Assembly: GCA_003481005.1 (NCBI GenBank)
Contig: QUKC01000013.1
Coordinates: forward strand, 1-44,547
DNA from: Firmicutes bacterium TM09-10
Lineage (GTDB): Bacteria; Bacillota; Clostridia; Lachnospirales; Lachnospiraceae
DNA length: 44,547 nt
Reading direction: 5' to 3'
The notes under the pieces are model-generated. The model did no database searches. It saw only the letters and a program-made list of their open reading frames with translations, and had not been told where the DNA came from. A program made the translations under genes and the position numbers. Shown piece after piece: positions 32,640 to 40,971 of the stretch (positions are counted from its first letter, which is position 1; every line of letters begins with the position of its first letter).

Positions 32640-32912
32640 ATGAAGAAAAGCATTATCACTGTAGTAGGGAAGGACACTGTCGGAATTATTGCAAGAGTAT
32701 GTGCATATCTGGCAGATAACAACATTAACATTCTGGATATTTCCCAGACCATTGTGCAGGGATATTTTAATATGATGATGATCGTGGATATGAATAATGT
32801 ATCCAAGGAGTTCGGAACCATTGCGCAGGAGCTGGATGCGCTCGGAGAGAATATTGGCGTTATTATCAAATGCCAGCGGGAAGAAATTTTTGACCAGATG
32901 CACAGAATCTGA
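32640..32912 (+). CDS. ACT-domain protein, UPF0237 family
   Basis: A 90-residue stand-alone ACT domain: the beta-alpha-beta start KSIITVVGKDTVGIIARVCAYLADNN contains the ligand-site Gly-x-Val-Gly loop, followed by ILDISQTIVQGYFNMMMIVDM. Proteins of this family are usually encoded next to a UPF0210 (DUF711) protein, as here, and are thought to sense a small molecule, probably an amino acid. Its leader and ribosome binding site are entirely made of a family B repeat. A family A repeat starts 5 nt after its stop. Confidence 0.92.
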   Translation: MKKSIITVVGKDTVGIIARVCAYLADNNINILDISQTIVQGYFNMMMIVDMNNVSKEFGTIAQELDALGENIGVIIKCQREEIFDQMHRI

Positions 32913-32916
32913 GACA

Positions 32917-33080
32917 CCAGTTTACTCGTGGCTTCCTGTGAGCTGATTTCATGCTTGCATGAAAATCTGCTTGCAGGAAGGTACGAAGGAAGCGCCAATC
33001 CATGAGCAAAAGTAGCGGTGGCGTAGCCAGCGCGGAGAGCATCGAAGATGCGAGTTTGCGAATGGCGCGGTAAACGGCTC
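32917..33080 (+). repeat. Dispersed repeat family A, copy 2
   Basis: It shares all main blocks with 131-290. The apex hairpin TTCATGC/GCATGAA (32948-32963) and the flanking stem CTTCCTG/CAGGAAG differ in sequence from copy 1 but pair equally well. The 3' block includes GCATC-GAA-GATGC. It lies between the stop of the ACT gene and the UPF0210 gene. Confidence 0.88.
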
Positions 33081-33118
33081 AATCACGACAAATACATCTG
33101 CGAAATGGAGAAAATAGC

Positions 33119-34483
33119 ATGATCAATATCTATGAAGTAACCGAAACCAATAACATGGTGGAGAAGGAAAATCTGGACGTACGCACCATTACGATGGGAA
33201 TCAGCCTTTTGGACTGCATCGATTCGGATTTAAACGCATGTCTGGATAAAATTTATAAAAAGATTACCGAATCCGCAAAGGATCTGGTAAAGACCGGCGA
33301 AGAGATTGCACAGGAATTCGGCGTGCCGATTGTAAACAAGCGTATTTCCGTGACTCCAATTGCGCTGGTCGGCGGTGCTGCATGTAAGACGCCGGAGGAT
33401 TTTGCAAAGATCGCAGAAGTGATGGATAAAGCTGCCCACGAGGTAGGCGTAAACTTTATCGGCGGGTATTCTGCGTTGGTGAATAAAGGCATGACCCATG
33501 CGGATGAGCTTTTAATCCGTTCGATTCCGATGGCACTGTCCAGAACTGAAAATGTCTGCAGCTCTGTCAACGTCGGTTCCACCCGCTGCGGTATCAACAT
33601 GGATGCTGTCCGCCTGCTGGGCGAAATCATCAAAGAGACGGCGGAGTACACAAAGGAGCAGGATTCCTTAGGCTGTGCAAAACTGGTGGTATTCTGCAAT
33701 GCGCCGGACGATAATCCGTTCATGGCGGGCGCGTTCCACGGCGTGACAGAGGCTGACCGTATCATCAATGTCGGCGTCAGCGGTCCCGGCGTTGTAAAGA
33801 CTGCACTGGAATCTGTGCGCGGCGAGAGCTTTGAGGTGCTCTGCGAGACGATCAAAAAGACTGCATTCAAGGTTACGAGAGTCGGTCAGCTGGTGGCAAA
33901 AGAGGCTTCGAAGCGGTTAAAGGTTCCCTTCGGTATTGTCGATCTTTCGCTGGCTCCGACGCCTGCAATCGGCGACTCTGTTGCAGATATTTTATGTGAA
34001 ATCGGTCTGGAGCATGCCGGCGCACCTGGAACGACGGCAGCCCTTGCCCTGTTAAATGATCAGGTGAAAAAAGGCGGCGTTATGGCATCTTCCTATGTTG
34101 GCGGCTTGAGCGGAGCATTCATTCCGGTCAGTGAAGACCAGGGTATGATCGATGCGGTGACAGCAGGTGCGCTGACACTGGAAAAGCTCGAGGCGATGAC
34201 CTGTGTCTGCTCTGTAGGCCTTGACATGATCGCGATTCCCGGAGATACAAAGGCAACCACGATTTCCGGCATCATTGCGGATGAAATGGCGATCGGTATG
34301 ATCAATAACAAGACAACCGCTGTTCGCCTGATCCCCGTTATCGGCAAGGGTGTTGGCGAAACCGTTGAGTTTGGCGGACTGCTGGGCTATGCGCCGATTA
34401 TGCCGGTCAACCAGTTCAGCTGTGACGCATTTGTAAACCGCGGCGGACGGATTCCTGCGCCGATCCATAGCTTCAAGAACTAA
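33119..34483 (+). CDS. UPF0210 (DUF711) family protein
   Basis: A 454-residue soluble protein related in fold to glycyl-radical (PFL-like) barrels but without an activation-site glycine motif that I can see. Characteristic segments are [12 protein letters not shown] (about 22-33), [18 protein letters not shown] (about 116-133), [17 protein letters not shown] (about 144-160) and [17 protein letters not shown] (about 304-320). Its biochemical function is unknown. Conserved pairing with the upstream ACT protein suggests the two work together. GGAG lies 10 nt before the ATG. Confidence 0.92.
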   Translation: MINIYEVTETNNMVEKENLDVRTITMGISLLDCIDSDLNACLDKIYKKITESAKDLVKTGEEIAQEFGVPIVNKRISVTPIALVGGAACKTPEDFAKIAEVMDKAAHEVGVNFIGGYSALVNKGMTHADELLIRSIPMALSRTENVCSSVNVGSTRCGINMDAVRLLGEIIKETAEYTKEQDSLGCAKLVVFCNAPDDNPFMAGAFHGVTEADRIINVGVSGPGVVKTALESVRGESFEVLCETIKKTAFKVTRVGQLVAKEASKRLKVPFGIVDLSLAPTPAIGDSVADILCEIGLEHAGAPGTTAALALLNDQVKKGGVMASSYVGGLSGAFIPVSEDQGMIDAVTAGALTLEKLEAMTCVCSVGLDMIAIPGDTKATTISGIIADEMAIGMINNKTTAVRLIPVIGKGVGETVEFGGLLGYAPIMPVNQFSCDAFVNRGGRIPAPIHSFKN

Positions 34484-34526
34484 GCGGTATCGTAGCAGGA
34501 GCAGGACGAATTCTGAAAAAATGTAA

Positions 34527-34573
34527 ACAATAGAATGCACGCTCTGCGAGCATTCTATTGTCATGAATGAAAA
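34527..34573 (+). repeat. Dispersed palindromic repeat family C, copy 3
   Basis: The most perfect copy: ACAATAGAATGC (34527-34538) and GCATTCTATTGT (34550-34561) are fully complementary around ACGCTCTGCGA, followed by CATGAATGAAAA. It sits 43 nt after the UPF0210 stop and just before the terminator. Confidence 0.92.
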
Positions 34574-34630
34574 AGACCGTCGGTTTTGCAGAGCCTTGGG
34601 AAGGCGCGAACCGACGGTCTTTCGGATTTT
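34572..34630. terminator. Bidirectional terminator between UPF0210 and the GPH symporter gene
   Basis: AAAGACCGTCGGTT (34572-34585) pairs perfectly with AACCGACGGTCTTT (34609-34622), with an inner GCCTT-GGG-AAGGC. A T-rich run follows on the plus strand (TTTCGGATTTTTTT), and the preceding A5 gives a T run on the minus strand. It serves both convergent units. Confidence 0.92.
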
Positions 34631-34689
34631 TTTGGAAAGAATTTTGTTTCACAGTTTTTCGCCTGCGGCAGGGAGGGAAAGCAATAGTT

Positions 34690-36168
34690 TTATGCAGCGT
34701 GCCGCTTTTCCAGTTCGACACAGATACGGTCGTATTCTGTTTCATCCAGAATATATTTTTTCTTATAAAGGAAGTAGGACAGAAGCATCATCGCGCAGGG
34801 CAGCAGGGACATGCACAGCAAAAGTCCGGTGCTCTGCAGCGAGGTCGTGCTGGAGAGCACGCCGGAAATTAAGTCGAGCTTTTCGCTTTCGGTAATCAAC
34901 CCCTGGGTGCACTGCTGCTCCAGCGAAGAAATCTGGTTGGTGTAGCTGGTAACGTCGAACAGCAGATAGGTTGCAGATGTCAGGACAGCGGTCAGTGCGG
35001 AGGCAAGCTTTGTGATGAATGGGCGAAGGGAAGCGATGACGGCTTCATCCCTCGTCCCGAATTTGTACTCATTATATTCCACCGTATTGAGGATGGAGAT
35101 CATCATAATCAGGTAATAGCAATACTGACCGAAATTGGAGAGCATGTAGCCTAACACGAGCAGGGCAAAGCCAAGGGTGCCGGTCTTTGCCAGGAAGCCG
35201 GAGATCAGGAGGAACGCGTAGCCGATCACCGCGATGATTGCCATGATGGACATCAGCTGTTTGCGCGGACATTTGCGGGAAATGGCAGGGTAGAAGACCA
35301 TCAGAAATGCGGTTGCGGACATGCCGACCATTGTGAACAGGGAATATAGACCGCCTTCATAGCCGAACGTCAGATAAATATAGGTAGATCCCAGTCCGCC
35401 GACGATCAGTCCATTACCGATCTGCTGCAGCAAAAAGATGACTGCGATCCAGACTAACTGATCGTTGCGCAGGATAGTCTGGATGATTTCGCGGAAGCGG
35501 AAGCGTTCCTGCTTCGCTGCGGGAGGGTCACGGCGTTCGCGTACACCGAAGATTGTGATGCTTAAAAACAGAGGCGCTAAAATCGCAATGATCAGGGCGA
35601 TGCGTCCATAGGCGGTAAAGGAACTTCCGCCTATGGCATTTTTGCCGGTAGAAAAGACTGGAATCAGGATAGAAGCCAGCGTAGAACCGATTCCTGCAAA
35701 CAGCGTGGCACGGGAGGTAAACTGATTGCGTGCGTTGGCATCGGAGCCGAGCGCCGGAATCATACCCCAGTAGGAAATATCGTTCATGGTATAGGTGATG
35801 CTGAACAAAAAATAAAGGATGCCGAACAGGCAGACGAAGCTCCAACCGTGCAGGTCTGTATTGAAAAACAGATAAATGACGACGGAGGTGGATAAAACGC
35901 CGATTGTCAGCCAGGGTTTAAATTTGCCGAAACGGGAATGGGTGTGTTCAATGATGCTTCCCATGATGGGGTCGTTTAATGCGTCAAAAATCCGGGCAGC
36001 GACCATGATTGCGGTGATCGCGGTCAGCTGTGCGGCGTTTAACGAGCGGGTAAATAAAACGAAAGTCAGAAGAAAGCTGTTGATCAGGGCGTAGACAGCA
36101 TCTCTTCCGACCGTCCCGAGGGGGAACAGAAGTAGGTTTCGTTTTTGGTACTTTTGCTGTTCGTTCAT
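34690..36168 (-). CDS. GPH-family glycoside-cation symporter (MFS)
   Basis: A 492-residue transporter with about 12 membrane helices. The N-terminal third has the family marks GTVGRDAVYALINSF, ARIFDALNDPIMGSIIEHTHSRFGKFKPW (the acidic cation site and the loop 2-3 motif) and TMNDISYWGMIPAL. These are typical of the melibiose/glucuronide/xyloside GPH group, which co-transports sugar with Na+ or H+. No glycosidase is beside it; the alpha-galactosidase is 16 kb away, so the substrate is open. GGAGG lies 8 nt before the ATG. Confidence 0.9.
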   Translation of the reverse strand: MNEQQKYQKRNLLLFPLGTVGRDAVYALINSFLLTFVLFTRSLNAAQLTAITAIMVAARIFDALNDPIMGSIIEHTHSRFGKFKPWLTIGVLSTSVVIYLFFNTDLHGWSFVCLFGILYFLFSITYTMNDISYWGMIPALGSDANARNQFTSRATLFAGIGSTLASILIPVFSTGKNAIGGSSFTAYGRIALIIAILAPLFLSITIFGVRERRDPPAAKQERFRFREIIQTILRNDQLVWIAVIFLLQQIGNGLIVGGLGSTYIYLTFGYEGGLYSLFTMVGMSATAFLMVFYPAISRKCPRKQLMSIMAIIAVIGYAFLLISGFLAKTGTLGFALLVLGYMLSNFGQYCYYLIMMISILNTVEYNEYKFGTRDEAVIASLRPFITKLASALTAVLTSATYLLFDVTSYTNQISSLEQQCTQGLITESEKLDLISGVLSSTTSLQSTGLLLCMSLLPCAMMLLSYFLYKKKYILDETEYDRICVELEKRHAA

Positions 36169-36199
36169 GGATTTTTCCTCCGTTTTTTATTCTGTTTTC

Positions 36200-36228
36200 A
36201 TTATATTGCGATTTAAAACAGGATGCAA
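36200..36228 (-). promoter_or_regulatory. Promoter of the GPH symporter gene
   Basis: On the minus strand TTGCAT (36228-36223), a 17-nt spacer and a consensus TATAAT (36205-36200) lie about 32 nt before the ATG. Confidence 0.8.
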
Positions 36229-36345
36229 CAGAGAAAAATGGCGAATTCCGGAGAGTGGGAAATGAGAATGTCGGAGGATGCGGCAGGGTGGCACAGCGTG
36301 CTGTAAAACGCGGGCACTGCAGCGGCAGCGCAGTCCTGTGTCTGA

Positions 36346-37641
36346 CTACAGCAGAATCAGTTGGCGTGTATACTCGTGAACCGGCAGCTGCCCGGTTTTT
36401 GCGCAGCGTGCAGTTTGCGTCAGATGTGCAGCGAGCACATCCTTTTCATAGAGGGCGAGTGCCTCCGGAGAAAGGCTGCGGGCTGCAGCAGCGGGGCGGG
36501 AGATGAGCGGAATGCTGCTGTTTTTCTTGAGCACGGACAGCAGAGGAGACGCACTCTTCCGAAAACCGAGAATCCGGGCGTAAGGCGTATAGTCGTTATC
36601 GCGGGCAGCAAGGAGCATTTCCTGCGGAACAGAGAGCAGAATCCGACACAGACAGCGGCTGATTTTGCTGTAGGTGATTTCGCGGGTTTTGAGTCTTACG
36701 CAGAGGTCGTCCCAGTCGGTAAAGGAAAGGCGGTTCGCTTCGAGCTTGTCGGCAAGCTCTTTTCCGACCTCGGCATACGTCCCAAAGGAACCCGGAGCGG
36801 CAGTGAGCAGCCGATAGTGCAATGGACTGGATAAGTCATTGGAGAATAAAAACGTGTTCTGCGATAAAACTTCCTCCCAGAGCGGCAGCAGGGGCTGCAG
36901 TTTTGGATAGCACTGCAGCTGCGACAAAAGAGCCTGCTTCCCTTGTTTGGCGAGCAGACTGCGCAGCGCGGATGCAGAGGGAAAGTCTGCTGCACCGCCG
37001 AGCGGATCGTGATAGCCGCTGCCAACGCGCGAGATCGTGAACGGGCGGATGGAGCTGTTTCGTCGCAGCAGCGCCAAGGTATATTCCAATCCCAGAAGGT
37101 TGTTGGGGGAAGAAAGCAGGGCAACAATCTGTTCTGCTGTGGAATTGTTGTCGGGGCAAGCTGTTGATGGCATATCTTTTGCCATATCGAGGCATAAAAG
37201 CAGCGCCTGCTGGCGTGCGGCAGGGAAAGATAGACCGGATTTTAATGCTTTTTTCAAAGCATTGGAAAAAGCAGCAGATTCGCACTGCAGCAGAGTTGCC
37301 GTTTTTTCAAATAAGGAAATGTCGCCGGATTCGCTGCCAAAGCAAAGACCGTCCACGCAGCCGAGCTTGTCCAGCAGGGAAACTGCCCCGGCGGCAAAAT
37401 CCCCGGCGCTTCCGGTGGCGAAGCAGACGGGCAGCTCAATCACAACGTCTGCTCCGGCAAGCAGCGCCATCCGGGTACGGGTATACTTGTCCAGAAGCGC
37501 CGGAGCGCCCCGCTGGACAAAGCTGCCGCTCATGACTGCGATCAGATAGTCCGCGCCGGTTTGCTTCCGCGCCTGTTCCATATGGTAAATATGTCCCGGG
37601 TGAAGCGGGTTGTATTCTACGATGATGCCTGTTGTTTTCAA
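36346..37641 (-). CDS. tmcAL: tRNA(Met) cytidine acetate ligase TmcAL (YlbM)
   Basis: Forms N4-acetylcytidine at the wobble base of elongator tRNA-Met using acetate and ATP. It is a nucleotidylyltransferase-fold protein of 431 residues. The HxGH motif is NPLHPGH (His14, Gly16, His17), followed by AVMSGSFVQRGAPALLDKYTR and ELPVCFATGSAGDFA, and SRVGSGYHD for tRNA and ATP contacts. I choose a TTG start at 37641 because GGAGGT sits 10 nt upstream, inside the first codons of the ATG-initiated frame (from 37665). The start LKTTGIIVEYNP then matches family N termini. Confidence 0.92.
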   Translation of the reverse strand: MKTTGIIVEYNPLHPGHIYHMEQARKQTGADYLIAVMSGSFVQRGAPALLDKYTRTRMALLAGADVVIELPVCFATGSAGDFAAGAVSLLDKLGCVDGLCFGSESGDISLFEKTATLLQCESAAFSNALKKALKSGLSFPAARQQALLLCLDMAKDMPSTACPDNNSTAEQIVALLSSPNNLLGLEYTLALLRRNSSIRPFTISRVGSGYHDPLGGAADFPSASALRSLLAKQGKQALLSQLQCYPKLQPLLPLWEEVLSQNTFLFSNDLSSPLHYRLLTAAPGSFGTYAEVGKELADKLEANRLSFTDWDDLCVRLKTREITYSKISRCLCRILLSVPQEMLLAARDNDYTPYARILGFRKSASPLLSVLKKNSSIPLISRPAAAARSLSPEALALYEKDVLAAHLTQTARCAKTGQLPVHEYTRQLILL

Positions 37642-37759
37642 ATTGATAAATACCTCCATGTGCATAGCTTATGCATAGCGTTTGAATGGGACGAAATAGC
37701 CGGACGAAACCGGAGGACGGGAAGTTGACGTTTTTCATCAGCATATAAATACGAAGTTG

Positions 37760-38374
37760 TCAGTCTAAAATCAGGATGCCTGCGCAATCGGACATTTGCG
37801 TAAATGAAAGACTTGGAAAATCTTTTCTCAGTTCCTCAACGACAAAGTAGATTTCATCATTATCCCAAGTGTCTCCAGCCTTCAATTTACACTCTTCTAA
37901 GTCCTTTCGTGTTTCAAAGGCAACATCGCCGATTATAATTTTACCGTTTTCCTTTAAGTGGTTACGCAAGTCTAACAGGAAATCGCTTTTTTGCGCATCC
38001 GTCAAATGATGCAGAGAGTATGTCGCAACAATATAATCATAACGAAAGTTCCGCAATGGTTCGACAAGCCCTTTTGAAAAGTCCCCCTGATATAAATGTG
38101 CATTTGGCATTTTCTCAGATGCCAGCGCAATCATTCTTGATGAAAAATCCTGCCCATAAATGGAGCAGCCTCGCTCGTATAGTTTTGTCGTTAATGTGCC
38201 TGTTCCGAATCCAATATCCAGCACAACGGCATTTTCGACTCTCATTATGGTCTGGAAAATGAACCCAAGTACCTTTTTATAACCGGCAAAAGGATATGTG
38301 TTTTCCTCATCAGAAATGCCGACAGTTTTGTCATAACCATTAGCCCAAAGGTCGAACTCTATGTTGTTTAGCAT
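37760..38374 (-). CDS. Class I SAM-dependent methyltransferase (small)
   Basis: A 204-residue methyltransferase. SAM motif I is VVLDIGFGTGTLT (about residues 50-62), the acidic loop YGQDFSSRMIALA follows, and motif IV is YIVATYSLHHLTDAQK. The start MLNNIEFDLWANGYD at 38374 follows GGAGGAAG; a longer frame begins at 38398. It is encoded 29 nt after the second methyltransferase and probably forms one transcript with it. Base composition is visibly more A+T-rich than tmcAL and the downstream genes, suggesting acquisition by transfer. The substrate cannot be inferred. Confidence 0.88.
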   Translation of the reverse strand: MLNNIEFDLWANGYDKTVGISDEENTYPFAGYKKVLGFIFQTIMRVENAVVLDIGFGTGTLTTKLYERGCSIYGQDFSSRMIALASEKMPNAHLYQGDFSKGLVEPLRNFRYDYIVATYSLHHLTDAQKSDFLLDLRNHLKENGKIIIGDVAFETRKDLEECKLKAGDTWDNDEIYFVVEELRKDFPSLSFTQMSDCAGILILD

Positions 38375-38403
38375 ACTTACTTCCTCCATAACTTCCAATT
38401 GTT

Positions 38404-39177
38404 CTATGATGCGATAAACATGCCATATTCTTTTGGCACGTTTAAAATTCCATTTGCAGAATGAGCGATCAAAATATCTTTTATAGCCTGTTTGGGAATG
38501 CCGGTGATCGACGTCATACTGGAAAGTGAATAAAGATATTCGATCATGTCATCGATATTGGTAACTGACAGCGAATCAGTATACTCTAATTTTTGTACGT
38601 TGGAAAACGTTTTATGTAATATTTCAGATCCGTTTTGCAGCGTAAAATTCTTGTTTGTGTCATTTTCGGGGACAGAGAGAATTTTGGAAAGATATTCTAC
38701 CATGCCATGCTCGCCATAGGTCGCGCAGTAGAAAAAGCCGCCCTTTTTCAAGACACGTCGTACCTCTGCCAGACCTTTAGCGAGATCGGGTACATGATAC
38801 AACATCATATTTGCAATAACGACATCAAAAGTTTCATTTTTATAGGAAATTTCCTGAATATCGATCGCTTTATATTCGACATTTTCGTGTTCGCCGATAT
38901 TGCTTTTGGCAGCTGCGATCATCGCTTTTGAAAAATCTGAAAGAATCAGCCTGGAACACAGACGGATCAAATCTTCTTTGTTTTTCCACATATCGCCCGT
39001 CCCGCAGCCTAATTCCAAAACGCGCATTCCGGGGTCAATTTTATAATTGGAAAAAATCCAGTTTCCGAATCCCATCTTGTTTGTCGAATATTTATCATGA
39101 ATGGAAATTCTCGTTTGCAAATTGGTTGCAGTAGCATACTGCTGTTCCACAACGGACCTATCATTCAACTGATCCAT
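38404..39177 (-). CDS. Class I SAM-dependent methyltransferase
   Basis: A 257-residue methyltransferase. Motif I is MRVLELGCGTGDMW (about 51-64), then LILSDFSKAMI, motif IV FDVVIANMMLYHVPD (about 115-129), and LAEVRRVLKKGGFFYCATYGE. The start MDQLNDRS at 39177 has GAGGTT upstream; the longer frame to 39360 runs through leader and repeat remnant. It is the first gene of a two-methyltransferase minus-strand unit with the same A+T-rich character. The C-terminal half after about 165 is all-helical and may bind substrate. No partner gene indicates the target. Confidence 0.88.
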   Translation of the reverse strand: MDQLNDRSVVEQQYATATNLQTRISIHDKYSTNKMGFGNWIFSNYKIDPGMRVLELGCGTGDMWKNKEDLIRLCSRLILSDFSKAMIAAAKSNIGEHENVEYKAIDIQEISYKNETFDVVIANMMLYHVPDLAKGLAEVRRVLKKGGFFYCATYGEHGMVEYLSKILSVPENDTNKNFTLQNGSEILHKTFSNVQKLEYTDSLSVTNIDDMIEYLYSLSSMTSITGIPKQAIKDILIAHSANGILNVPKEYGMFIAS

Positions 39178-39250
39178 ACATAACCTCGCTTTGATTTCCT
39201 GTTTTTGATCCTGGTATTTACAAAACAGTATAACATAAAATAAAGGCACA

Positions 39251-39308
39251 TGGGAAGCTGCGGAAAGCATTGAAGATGCAGCTTGGCGAATGGTGTAGAT
39301 GAACGATA
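39251..39308 (+). repeat. Remnant of dispersed repeat family A, copy 3
   Basis: About 55 nt, GAAGCTGCGGAAAGCATTG then AAGATGCAGCTTGGCGAATG, match the 3' part of copies 1 and 2. The 5' hairpin half is missing. It lies 70 nt upstream of the methyltransferase unit, at the edge of the A+T-rich patch. Confidence 0.7.
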
Positions 39309-39382
39309 ACCTAAAATAGCAAAAAGAAGTTTTTAACGGAAAGATCTTGTGCTGCTTCATATAGATTTTTCTGTTTTGAGTA

Positions 39383-39391
39383 TGGTATACT
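39383..39391 (+). promoter_or_regulatory. Extended -10 promoter for the DivIVA-like gene
   Basis: TGG-TATACT (39383-39391) is an extended -10 element with no convincing -35. It gives a leader of about 75 nt that is very A+T-rich and ends in GAGGGGGATCGGCAG before the ATG. Confidence 0.6.
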
Positions 39392-39473
39392 GTAAGAGTA
39401 TGTGAGAAAACTTAGCCTTCTTATATATTTATAACGAACTAAAAATTTATTTTATATAGAGGGGGATCGGCAG

Positions 39474-40919
39474 ATGGGAAATAAGGAATTATTTAAAACA
39501 GTTTTATTCGGCGGATTTCAAAAAGAAGAAGTATGGAACTACATGCAGGAGGTTGAGGCGGAGATAGAAGGGGGACGCCAGGTTGCGGAACGCGCACAGC
39601 AGGAATATGCGCAGCAGCTGGAAGAGGAAAACCTGATGCGGCAGAAACTGAGCCAGCAGCTTTCGGATGAACAGGAACGCACGGAGAAGCTGGAAGAAGA
39701 AAAGAATGCGATGGAGTCGGAACTTGGCACACTGCAAGCAGAAGCAGAAAGTCTGCGCGCAGAAAAAGCAGAATTGCAGACCGAGCTGAACAAGCTGCAG
39801 GAAGAAAAGAGCGGGCTGGAAGCGGCAGTTGAAACCTTAAATACAGAAAAAGCCGTGCAGCAGGCAGAAATGGAAGCGCTGCAGAAGGCAAAGGACGAAT
39901 TACAGGCAAGAACAGAAGTTTTAGAAGCTGAGAAAGAGAAAGCTTTGTCAGAGCTGAAAAGTCTGAGGACTGAGAAAGTCAAACTGGAAACCGAAGCAGA
40001 AAAATTGCGTGCAGAGCAGCAGGAATTGAAAGCGGAAGCTGACGATCTGAGTGTCCAGCTGGAAACGCAGCAACTTGCGCTTGCAAAGGAGAAAGAACAC
40101 ACTGCAGCACGGCTGGCAGAATGGAAGAGCCGGGAGGACAGCCTGAAAACAGAATTAAAGCGCAAAAAGGCAGAGGCTCAGACGATTTTCCAGAAACAAC
40201 AGCAGGAGATTCGGCAGTTAAAACAGCAGTTGGCAGCTTTAAAGTCAGATCATGCAAGAAGTGCAGGACAGAGTAGCCTGGACGGCTTGAAGAATGGTCT
40301 GGGACAGATGCTCTTTAAGGTTACAGGAAATGCAGGCAGAAATAGTGCTGGAAAACGCAGCGAAGCGATGCGGCAGTGGGACGCAGACAGCTACAGCGAA
40401 GAAAGAACGCAGTGGAGATATGCAGAAAATCCTAGCCGTGCCGAAAAAACGCAGGGACAAGCAGATGACTACAGGGAAAAATCGCAGGAAATCGTAAAAA
40501 CGGACTATGCGAGTCAAAAAAACGATACGGCAGTCACAGAGCAGGGCGCGCCCGCTGCAGGACAGAACATGACCGTTACGGCTGCAGTCCACCCTGCGTC
40601 CGACACAATTTCCGATGTCGCACTCGACACCACATCTGATACAGTTCCGGTGCCCACCGCACCGGATGAAAATAACTTGACTGATACGGTCAATAAGACG
40701 GCCGACGACGCGATCGCAGAAGCTGCAAAAGCCTGCGAGGACATACAGGCGGCACAGGAAGCCAAAACGCAGGATCCGGAGAATGCGGATGTACAGCAAA
40801 AGCAGCAGGAAAAAGATACTTATTATAAAGAGCATGTGAATACGGTCAACGAGACGATCGCCCGGGCGCAGGAGCGGATTGCAAAAATGCTTCAGGAGCT
40901 TCAGACAGAGGTAGAATAA
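39474..40919 (+). CDS. DivIVA-like coiled-coil protein
   Basis: A 481-residue cytoplasmic protein. Its first 28 residues (LFKTVLFGGFQKEEVWNYMQEVEAE) resemble the lipid- and curvature-sensing N terminus of DivIVA/GpsB-type proteins in clostridia. Residues about 28-265 are one continuous coiled coil rich in Glu, Lys, Gln and Ala with heptad leucines. Residues about 290-440 are low-complexity and acidic (Thr, Asp, Ala), and a short helix closes the protein (ETIARAQERIAKMLQELQTEVE). A scaffold in division or polar or spore morphogenesis is the likely role, by inference. It may be co-transcribed with the SpoVAF-like gene 52 nt downstream. Confidence 0.7.
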   Translation: MGNKELFKTVLFGGFQKEEVWNYMQEVEAEIEGGRQVAERAQQEYAQQLEEENLMRQKLSQQLSDEQERTEKLEEEKNAMESELGTLQAEAESLRAEKAELQTELNKLQEEKSGLEAAVETLNTEKAVQQAEMEALQKAKDELQARTEVLEAEKEKALSELKSLRTEKVKLETEAEKLRAEQQELKAEADDLSVQLETQQLALAKEKEHTAARLAEWKSREDSLKTELKRKKAEAQTIFQKQQQEIRQLKQQLAALKSDHARSAGQSSLDGLKNGLGQMLFKVTGNAGRNSAGKRSEAMRQWDADSYSEERTQWRYAENPSRAEKTQGQADDYREKSQEIVKTDYASQKNDTAVTEQGAPAAGQNMTVTAAVHPASDTISDVALDTTSDTVPVPTAPDENNLTDTVNKTADDAIAEAAKACEDIQAAQEAKTQDPENADVQQKQQEKDTYYKEHVNTVNETIARAQERIAKMLQELQTEVE

Positions 40920-40971
40920 AAGGGAACCCTTTTGGACAGACTAAAGCAAAAAGTCCGGGAGGAAGATTTCC

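Noticed and set aside
32558..33082. 174-residue minus-strand open frame
   Set aside because: It runs through repeat A, the antisense of the ACT gene and repeat B. It has no ribosome binding site, and the sense genes are well supported.
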